DNA of 64,000 nucleotides from Verrucomicrobiaceae bacterium (GTDB taxonomy: Bacteria; Verrucomicrobiota; Verrucomicrobiia; Verrucomicrobiales; Verrucomicrobiaceae): positions 1,302,001 to 1,366,000 of the forward strand of contig JABTUN010000002.1 of NCBI GenBank assembly GCA_015075365.1. Reading direction: 5' to 3'. The position numbers were made by a program, and so were the translations under genes. This document shows, in pieces, positions 57,768 through 64,000 of this stretch. The first letter of the stretch is position 1. Each line of letters begins with the position of its first letter. Under the pieces are notes generated by a model. The model searched no databases. It worked only from the letters and a program-made list of their open reading frames with translations, and was not told the origin of the DNA.

Positions 57768-59168
57768 TCAGGCCAGAATCTCCTTCACGAGGTTTCCATG
57801 CACATCGGTGAGCCGGTAATCGCGGCCGAGGTGACGCCAGGTGAGTTTTTCGTGATCGAGGCCGAGTTGATGCAGGATCGTGGCATGCAGATCATGCAGA
57901 TGCACTTTGCCGGAGACGGGGCGGAAGCCGAAGTCGTCGGTCTCGCCGAAGGTGAAGCCCGGCTTAATGCCTCCGCCGGCCATCCAGGTGCAAAAGCTCT
58001 CGGGTTGATGCTCGCGGCCGTGCTTCTCGATGGGCGAAGTGCCGCTGAGGTCCTGGCTCCACGGCGTGCGGCCAAACTCGCCGCTCCAAATGACGAGCGT
58101 GTCTTCGAGGAGGCCGCGCGACTTGAGGTCTTTGATGAGCGCGGCGCAGGGCTGGTCGGTGCCCGCGCAGCTCTTTGGCAGGGCGTTGCGGATGTCGCCG
58201 TGATGATCCCAGCCGCCCATCGTGACCTGCACAAAGCGCACACCGGCCTCGCTCAATCGGCGTGCGAGCAGGCAGGCGCGGGCGTTTTTGTCGCACTCCT
58301 TGCTGCCGACACCGTAGAGCCTCTTCGTGGCCTCGGACTCGCTGGAGATGTCCATGAGTTCCGGCGTGGCCGTTTGCATGCGAAAAGCGATCTCCATGCT
58401 CTCGATCATGCCTTCCATGCGTGCATCTCCGGGCGCTTGATCGAGCAGGCGACGGTTCATGCGCTGCGTGAAGTCGATGCGGGCGCGCTGCGATTTCGCA
58501 TCGCCGGAAATGTCGGCGAGATAGTCGATGGGCGATTGCTTGGCGTCCTGCGGCACAGTGACTTTTGTGCCCTGATGCGCAGCGGGGAGGAATCCGGAGC
58601 CGTAGAGCCGTGTGTCGCTGTCCGGATGAATCGTGATGAAGCTCGGCAGGCTTTGATTCTCCGTGCCGAGGCCGTAGCTGACCCACGAGCCGAGCGACGG
58701 ACGCACATCCGCCGTGATGCCGGTGTGAAATTGCAGCGCGGCGGGCTGGTGCTGGTTGTTGTCCGAATGCATCGCCCGCAGCAGGCAGATCTCGTCGGCG
58801 ATGCTCGCGGTGTGCGGCAGCAAATCGGAGATCATCATGCCGCTCTGCCCGCGCGGCCTCACTTCGCCATGCGTGGCGAGAGCGAGGAACTTGTCCGTGC
58901 CGACGCGCAGCTCGTTCGTGTTGATCGGCGCATGGATCGTCTGGCCGTGCATGCGCTTGATGTAGCTCTTCGGATCGAAGAGATCCGGCTGCGAAGGCCC
59001 GCCGGACATGAAGAGGAAGATCACGCGCTTCGCCTTCGCGGGCAAACGAGGTGCCCGCAGTGCGAGCGGACTCTGCGCAGCCTGCACGAGGTCGTGCAAC
59101 GCGAGCGCACCGAACCCACAAGCGGTGTTTTGAAGCCAGTCGCGGCGTGAAAGAGCTGTGGAGTTCAT
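57768..59168 (-). CDS. DUF1501 protein, Tat-exported sulfatase-fold relative
   Basis: 466 residues from the ATG at 59168. Twin-arginine leader (MNSTALSRRDWLQNTACGFG), then VIFLFMSGGPSQPDLFDPK near the N-terminus, GVRFVQVTMGGWDHHGDI, DTLVIWSGEFGRTPW and GREHQPESFCTWMAGGGIK. The fold belongs to the alkaline-phosphatase/sulfatase superfamily, with possible metal ligands in these motifs; activity is not established. The ATG overlaps the stop of the DUF1549/DUF1553 gene (ATGA). Confidence 0.93.
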   Translation of the reverse strand: MNSTALSRRDWLQNTACGFGALALHDLVQAAQSPLALRAPRLPAKAKRVIFLFMSGGPSQPDLFDPKSYIKRMHGQTIHAPINTNELRVGTDKFLALATHGEVRPRGQSGMMISDLLPHTASIADEICLLRAMHSDNNQHQPAALQFHTGITADVRPSLGSWVSYGLGTENQSLPSFITIHPDSDTRLYGSGFLPAAHQGTKVTVPQDAKQSPIDYLADISGDAKSQRARIDFTQRMNRRLLDQAPGDARMEGMIESMEIAFRMQTATPELMDISSESEATKRLYGVGSKECDKNARACLLARRLSEAGVRFVQVTMGGWDHHGDIRNALPKSCAGTDQPCAALIKDLKSRGLLEDTLVIWSGEFGRTPWSQDLSGTSPIEKHGREHQPESFCTWMAGGGIKPGFTFGETDDFGFRPVSGKVHLHDLHATILHQLGLDHEKLTWRHLGRDYRLTDVHGNLVKEILA

Positions 59169-61474
59169 AGACGAAGGAGAAACTCGTTCGACGCGAGCAA
59201 GGCGTGGGTGAGTTCGATCCACGCTTTGTCGGCGGGGAGCGAATCGAGGAAGGCATTCGCCTCATCGCGCTCGGTGCTGGTAATGGGACGGCTGAGAACG
59301 CGCAGCCAGAGGGCTTCGAGGCGTGCGCCGGGGTTGGGTTCGGCCTGCGTGACGAGTTTGGCGATGTCGTTCGCACGGGCTCGGACGAGGTCGCTGTTGA
59401 TGAGGAAGAGCGACTGCGTGGGCACGGCGGTTTCAGCGCGTTTTCCGGCGATCTGCGCGGGCTGGGTGAAGTCGAAGACATCGCGCAGGCGTGCGGAGCC
59501 GGGTTGGGCGGCGGTGCGGATGACGGGCTGGTAAATCGTGCGCTCGAACTCCTGGATGGGGCGCGTCTTTTTGAAACTGAACGCGGGTGGATTCACCGCG
59601 CCGGGACTGAGGCTCTGCACGTTCTCCGGGAACTCGAGCGGCAGAGCGGTGCCTCCGCTGGAGGGCACCAAACGGCCGCTGATGGCGAGCATGGCGTCCC
59701 GGATGGCTTCGGCATCGAGGCGGAAAGGCTGAGGGCGTAGAGCGTAGGGCGAAGAGCCGGATGCTTCGCTTCTTTGGCGGTAAGTTCGAGAAAGCACGAG
59801 CTCACGAATCAGCCGCTTTTGCGACCAGCCATGCTTCATGAACTGCACGGCGAGATGATCGAGGAGTTCGGGATGCGTGGGTTTTTCGCCGCGGGTGCCG
59901 AAGTAGTCCACGGTGCGCACGAGGCCTTCGCCGAAGAGTTTTTGCCAGATGCGGTTCACGGTGACGCGGGCGGTGAGCGGATTGCGCGGGTCGGTGAGCC
60001 ACTCGGCGAGTTGGACGCGGCCACTTTGATTGGGCGGGATCGGTGGAAAATCGGCCCAGCTTGCGACGCGCAGCGTTCCGCGTTTTACAGACTCGCCAAG
60101 CGCATACGGGTTTCCGCGGATGGTGATGCGCATATCGGCCGGTTTTTCGACATCATGCACGGCGAATGCTTTCGGCGTGTTGGGCGCGAAAAACTTCGCG
60201 TGCTCGATTTGGGCCTTCAGAGCCTTCGTATCGGCTTTTTCGGCCGTTTTGGCCTTCAATTCGGCTTCGAGTGCTTTGAGGCGTGATTCGTGATGCGTGA
60301 GCTGTTTTTCGCGGGCGGCTCGTTGCGCGACCGTTTCGGGCAGATCGGCCTTGTGGACGCTGCTCCACACGCCGTTGTCGGTTTTGTAGGTGCTGCTGGT
60401 GCTGCGGAACATGCCCGCGAGCGCGTAGTAGTCGTTCTGCGCGATGGGATCGAACTTGTGATCGTGGCAGCGCACGCAGCCAAGCGTCATGCCGAGGAAG
60501 GCGGTGCCGATTTTGCTGACCTGCTGATCGACGAGGTCATGCTCCATCTTCAATTTGTCCACGGCGACGATTTCCACGTCACCGAGCACGAGAAAACCCG
60601 TCGCGGTGATGCTTTCCGCCGTCGGCGCGATGAGGTCTCCGGCGATTTGTTCGCGGATGAACTGATCGAAGGGTTTGTCGCTGTTGAAGGCGCGGATCAC
60701 GTAGTCGCGATAGCGCCACGCATGCTCGGCAAAGACATTGTTCGACGTGCCGATCTGGTCCGCGTAGCCGGTGAGATCGAGCCAGTGGCGGGCCCAGCGT
60801 TCTCCGAAGGCGGGAGAGGCGAGGAGTTTGTCCACGACGGACTCGAATGACGAATGACGAGTGACGAATGACGAAATCTCTTCGAGAGTCGGCGGCAGGC
60901 CGGTGAGGTCGAGATGGACGCGGCGGAGCCAGGTGTGGGCTTCGGCATCCGGTGCGGGTGTGAGGCCAGAGGACTCTTGTTTGGCCAGAATGAAGCGATC
61001 CACGTCATTCACCGGCCAGTTCGTGTTTTTGACTGAAGGCGGCTGCGAGTCACGCACGGCTTGGAAGGCCCAGAACTGCTTTCCGGCTTCGATGTCGATG
61101 CTGCTCGCTTTGGAGACAGCACCTGAACGTGGGTCGGGTGCGCCTATCGCGACCCACTTTTCGAGCACTTCGATCTCGCTGGCGGTGAGTTTGCCTTTGG
61201 GCGGCATTTCCATGTCCGGGTTCGTGTAGCGAACGGCTTCGACGAGGAGGCTTTTGGAGACGTTTCCGGGCGTGATGGCCGCGCCGTGATCGCCACCGGC
61301 CTGCCAGCCGGATTTGGAGTCGAGAGCGAGGCCGCCTTTGATCTTCGATTCGTGCGAGTGGCACTCGTAACAGCGCTGCTTGAGGATGGGCAGCACCTTC
61401 GCCTCAAAGAACGCCGTGCCATCCTCCGCGTGGGCAGAGATAGTGAAAAGCAGGCATGAAAGGACTCGTCTCAT
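59165..61474 (-). CDS. PSD1/DUF1549/DUF1553 secreted c-type cytochrome protein
   Basis: 769 residues from the ATG at 61474. Signal peptide, then a cytochrome c domain with CYECH (residues 35-39) and a possible distal Met in MEMPPKGKLT. DUF1549 (RFILAKQESSGLTPAPDAEA, ERWARHWLDLTGYADQIG, CVRCHDHKFDPIAQNDYYAL with a further CxxCH) precedes DUF1553 (LAEWLTDPRNPLTARVTVNR, RTVDYFGTRGEKPTHPELLD). These genes are almost always paired with DUF1501, as here. It heads the four-gene cytochrome run. Confidence 0.93.
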   Translation of the reverse strand: MRRVLSCLLFTISAHAEDGTAFFEAKVLPILKQRCYECHSHESKIKGGLALDSKSGWQAGGDHGAAITPGNVSKSLLVEAVRYTNPDMEMPPKGKLTASEIEVLEKWVAIGAPDPRSGAVSKASSIDIEAGKQFWAFQAVRDSQPPSVKNTNWPVNDVDRFILAKQESSGLTPAPDAEAHTWLRRVHLDLTGLPPTLEEISSFVTRHSSFESVVDKLLASPAFGERWARHWLDLTGYADQIGTSNNVFAEHAWRYRDYVIRAFNSDKPFDQFIREQIAGDLIAPTAESITATGFLVLGDVEIVAVDKLKMEHDLVDQQVSKIGTAFLGMTLGCVRCHDHKFDPIAQNDYYALAGMFRSTSSTYKTDNGVWSSVHKADLPETVAQRAAREKQLTHHESRLKALEAELKAKTAEKADTKALKAQIEHAKFFAPNTPKAFAVHDVEKPADMRITIRGNPYALGESVKRGTLRVASWADFPPIPPNQSGRVQLAEWLTDPRNPLTARVTVNRIWQKLFGEGLVRTVDYFGTRGEKPTHPELLDHLAVQFMKHGWSQKRLIRELVLSRTYRQRSEASGSSPYALRPQPFRLDAEAIRDAMLAISGRLVPSSGGTALPLEFPENVQSLSPGAVNPPAFSFKKTRPIQEFERTIYQPVIRTAAQPGSARLRDVFDFTQPAQIAGKRAETAVPTQSLFLINSDLVRARANDIAKLVTQAEPNPGARLEALWLRVLSRPITSTERDEANAFLDSLPADKAWIELTHALLASNEFLLRL

Positions 61475-61653
61475 CAGGGCGCACGACGGGATGCGGCAAT
61501 GCAAACGGCCATACCAAAATCAATTCTTTCAGAGCGGGAGGTAGCCGGCGGCAGGACGGCGCGCAAGAAGATGATTCCAGAAAGCAGCCTGGAGCGATCT
61601 GGGTGCTGCTTCTCTGCTGACTTTTCAGGTCCTTCGCATCTCCGGAAAACGGC

Positions 61654-62280
61654 TCAGAACATCGCGCGCAGGCTGCTTGTGGCACTCTGCATGGCGTCCA
61701 TGAAGCCGTCGAGATGGGGAACGGTGGTGTTCACCAGCCAGATGGCACCCGCCCACCACATGAAGGCATTGACCATGATGAGCATCGTGATCAGCCCCTC
61801 CGTCCAGCGCGGCCACAGCTTCAGATAGCCATCCTCGTTAGTCGAGGCGCGAAAGATGCTGCCGGAGTAAATTGAAACTGCTGCGCGCCAGAGAAGCGGA
61901 GGGAAGAGCAGGAGGCCCCAGACCATCCAGCGCAGCACCTTCCCGGCCCGCTGCCCCGGAGGCACGCGATCATAATCACGATAACGCACCGTGCGTCGCC
62001 TGCTTGCCGGATGCACCGTGCCGTCCGCAGCAAACGCTCCGGCTTCGCCGGCGATTTCCATCATGGCAGCCACCGGACGCCATTCGTTTTCTCCGGCACG
62101 CATGACGAGATCACCCTTTTGGATGGAGCCGTAGGCCAGGAAGTTACGCAGGTCGTCCAGGGTGCAGGGTCCCAGGGTTTTCTGCCCTTTGGCAATATAA
62201 TAGTTGGTGTTCACGATTCGGGATGAAGGCGGGAACTGGCTGCTGGTATGAGAATACTCCCACTCATGCGTCGCACGCAA
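61654..62280 (-). CDS. GYF_2 domain membrane protein
   Basis: 208 residues from the ATG at 62280; a GTG at 62214 (VNTNYYIAKGQ) is an alternative that starts right at the domain. The GYF_2 (DUF4339) module reads YYIAKGQKTLGPCTLDDLRN, then GDLVMRAGENEWRPV. Two hydrophobic segments follow (VLRWMVWGLLLFPPLLW, LITMLIMVNAFMWWAGAIWL). Such proteins may bind proline-rich partners; role unknown. Confidence 0.75.
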   Translation of the reverse strand: MRATHEWEYSHTSSQFPPSSRIVNTNYYIAKGQKTLGPCTLDDLRNFLAYGSIQKGDLVMRAGENEWRPVAAMMEIAGEAGAFAADGTVHPASRRRTVRYRDYDRVPPGQRAGKVLRWMVWGLLLFPPLLWRAAVSIYSGSIFRASTNEDGYLKLWPRWTEGLITMLIMVNAFMWWAGAIWLVNTTVPHLDGFMDAMQSATSSLRAMF

Positions 62281-62373
62281 GCGTGTTCATTTTCGGATGT
62301 TCAAACCTTCCACGCGCCTTCATCATCAAGCACCTGAAAGCACAAAGGGTGTTCGCAGGTCCGTAGAAGCGTC

Positions 62374-63885
62374 ATGCGCCTTTTCCTGCTTCTATTCGTT
62401 GTTCTTTCCACCGTCCTCCACGCGCAGCCTCCTGCCGTGACCTCCAGCATCAAGGCTGGATTTGCAGAGCGGGACATCACACCCGGCATCGGCATGGAGC
62501 AGCCGGGCGGTTACGGGAAGAGCTTTCACCGCGCCTTCCACGACCCCTGCAAGGTGCGCGTGGCCGTCTTTGATGATGGAAAAAAGCGTGCCGCCGTGAT
62601 CGGCCTCGATGCCCTGGTGGTGCCACGCCAGGTTGTGCTCGACGCGCGGGCGCAAATCGAAAAGGCGACCGGCATCACCGGGGACGCCGTGCTGGTCTGC
62701 GCGTCGCATTCGCACAGCTCCGGGCCGGTTGGCATGGTCATGCCCGGTGAGTACGACGCGGCCTCCGATCTGGTGAAGAAGCTGGCTTATGAAGAATCGT
62801 CCTGCGCCGATCCTGGCTATCTGCTGAGGCTCACGAGCGAGATCGTGGCCGGTGTCACCGCTGCCGAGCGTGCGAAGGTGCCGGTGCAGATTGGCGCAGG
62901 GTTCGGGCACGAGGACAAGGTGGCCTTCAACCGCCGCCTGCGCATGAAGAACGGCCAGAGCTGGAGCCATCCCGGCGCGGGCAATCCGGACATCCTCGAA
63001 TACGCCGGCCCTATCGACCCGCAGGTCGGCGTGCTGGGCGCGTGGGACATGGAGGGCCGGCTCACCGGTGTGATCGTCAATTACGCCTGCCACGCCACCA
63101 CCAATCCCGGCGGCATCTCCGCCAACTGGATCCAGTATCTTGAAAGCACCATCCAGGGCGGCCTTGGCACGCGCGCGCCGGTGGTCTTCATGCAGGGAGC
63201 CTGCGGCGATGTCACCCAGGTGGACAATCTCAGCCCCAACCAGCGCCCGAAGCCGGAGGACTGGTCCCGTCTCGTCGGCGGGCGTGTCGGCGCGGAGGCC
63301 GTGCGCACCCTGCTGGCGATGCCCCGGACCGGCCATGCGCCGGTGGAGACGCGCCAGGAGGTGCTGAAGATCAAACGACGCCCGCCCTCGCCGCAGCGCG
63401 TGCAAAAGAGCCTCGAAATCGTTCAAAGGCCTCGCAATGCCGCCGATCCCACCGAATGGATTTTCGCCAAGGAGATCGTCATGCTCGATTTTCTCAACCG
63501 CACCGCCCCGGTGGTCGATTGCGAGGTCCAGTGCGTCAAAATCGGACCGGTGTGCCTGGTTTCCAATCCCGCCGAGTATTTCGTGCAGTACGGCCTCGAC
63601 ATCAAAAAGGGCAGCCAGCACGCCTTCACCTTCCCGTGCGAGCTTTCCAACGGAATTGTGGGTTATGTGCCCACGGAAGAGGCCTTTGGCCCGAATGGAG
63701 GTGGCTACGAGACGCGCCTTACCGCGTATTCCAACCTGGAAATCACCGCCGGGACACAAATGGCGCGCAAAGGCATTGAACTGGCCAACCAGATGAAGGC
63801 CGAGCCGCGGCCGGAGCACCCACGGATCCCGCCTTTTGCCGGGAAACCCTGGACCTATGGGAATGTGCCTCCGGAACTCGAGTAA
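62374..63885 (+). CDS. Neutral/alkaline ceramidase-like secreted protein
   Basis: 503 residues with a signal peptide (MRLFLLLFVVLSTVLHAQ). The sequence KAGFAERDITPGIGMEQPGG, VCASHSHSSGPVGMV, VIVNYACHATTNPGG and FMQGACGDVTQVDN matches the catalytic domain of the neutral/alkaline non-lysosomal ceramidase family, with zinc ligands His in SHSHSS and NYACHAT. Family enzymes cleave the amide bond of ceramide, but many bacterial members of this architecture have unknown substrates. Length is shorter than classical ceramidases, lacking the C-terminal immunoglobulin-like domain. Confidence 0.82.
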   Translation: MRLFLLLFVVLSTVLHAQPPAVTSSIKAGFAERDITPGIGMEQPGGYGKSFHRAFHDPCKVRVAVFDDGKKRAAVIGLDALVVPRQVVLDARAQIEKATGITGDAVLVCASHSHSSGPVGMVMPGEYDAASDLVKKLAYEESSCADPGYLLRLTSEIVAGVTAAERAKVPVQIGAGFGHEDKVAFNRRLRMKNGQSWSHPGAGNPDILEYAGPIDPQVGVLGAWDMEGRLTGVIVNYACHATTNPGGISANWIQYLESTIQGGLGTRAPVVFMQGACGDVTQVDNLSPNQRPKPEDWSRLVGGRVGAEAVRTLLAMPRTGHAPVETRQEVLKIKRRPPSPQRVQKSLEIVQRPRNAADPTEWIFAKEIVMLDFLNRTAPVVDCEVQCVKIGPVCLVSNPAEYFVQYGLDIKKGSQHAFTFPCELSNGIVGYVPTEEAFGPNGGGYETRLTAYSNLEITAGTQMARKGIELANQMKAEPRPEHPRIPPFAGKPWTYGNVPPELE

Positions 63886-63934
63886 TCCCATATTCCCGTT
63901 GCCTGCGCTTCCATCGCCGCGCTAGTCTGCGGGC

Positions 63935-64000
63935 ATGGCCCAGGCAATCATGAACCCCGAGGAGGTCCGGCGCTTCGCGGCGGAGCTCAAACGCTTCAAC
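63935..64000 (+). CDS. WXG100-like protein, first 22 codons
   Basis: The ATG at 63935 opens MAQAIMNPEEVRRFAAELKR and runs off the window edge. This helix pattern resembles the N-terminus of WXG100 (ESAT-6-like) proteins of this phylum. Too short for certainty. Confidence 0.45.
   Translation, partial: MAQAIMNPEEVRRFAAELKRFN

Overview
The window looks like chromosomal DNA of a Verrucomicrobiota bacterium, most likely Verrucomicrobiaceae (Prosthecobacter or Verrucomicrobium-like). It is GC-rich. Between 52.0 and 61.5 kb it carries the planctomycete/verrucomicrobial set of secreted c-type cytochromes and partners (DUF1549/DUF1553, DUF1501, DUF1552, DUF1592). It also has PQQ-type beta-propeller proteins, a PEP-CTERM protein, DUF4013-like and GYF_2 membrane proteins, an alpha2-type glycyl-tRNA synthetase and a WXG100-like start. 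The genus is inference; no rRNA is present.

Layout. 0-9.1 kb: envelope and secreted proteins (FG-GAP fragment, Tat-type acid phosphatase, ankyrin-L,D-transpeptidase, PEP-CTERM trypsin-like protein, PIN/TRAM membrane protein, giant PQQ-propeller protein). 9.1-15.5 kb, minus strand: recJ, a HemQ-type coproheme decarboxylase, a DUF4013-like membrane protein and a heparinase II/III-like protein. 15.6-19.3 kb: DUF3592 protein, RluA-type pseudouridine synthase and DUF3147 protein joined by ATGA overlaps, then glycyl-tRNA synthetase with a strong terminator. 19.3-21.9 kb: an accessory island with orphan ORFs, a frameshifted REP-associated transposase flanked by inverted palindromic repeats, an IS3/ArsR hybrid ORF and a 124-bp MITE-like element. 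22-29.3 kb: enolase-superfamily enzyme, lipoprotein, PQQ protein, tRNA-Pro(UGG), YbjN and PH-domain proteins, and a NarL-type histidine kinase/response regulator pair. 29.3-37.4 kb: two large overlapping envelope genes of unknown role and a 903-residue fusion of an acyltransferase-like region, carrier protein, FkbH and GNAT domains.

38-42.8 kb: parvulin isomerase, small membrane protein, amidohydrolase, then a repeat-rich stretch with a second MITE-like copy, a 21-bp minisatellite of nearly 20 units, several stem-loop repeats and an AT-rich orphan nuclease-like gene. 42.8-48.2 kb: ileS (with two palindromic repeats inserted in frame), a tRNA-dihydrouridine synthase, an FKBP and a ThuA-domain protein. 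48.2-52.7 kb: a zone of decay with two DUF1552 remnants, a frameshifted small secreted gene and a truncated response regulator, plus an intact sialidase-like and a beta-helix protein. 52.7-61.5 kb: four tightly packed genes for secreted cytochromes and Tat-exported partners. 61.6-64 kb: GYF_2 membrane protein, neutral-ceramidase-like protein and the start of a WXG100-like gene.

The most unusual signals are the minisatellite, whose unit-to-unit differences are (after the first unit) silent in only one of six open frames; the transposase flanked by inverted repeats; palindromic repeats inside the reading frames of ileS and the histidine kinase; and the FkbH fusion protein.
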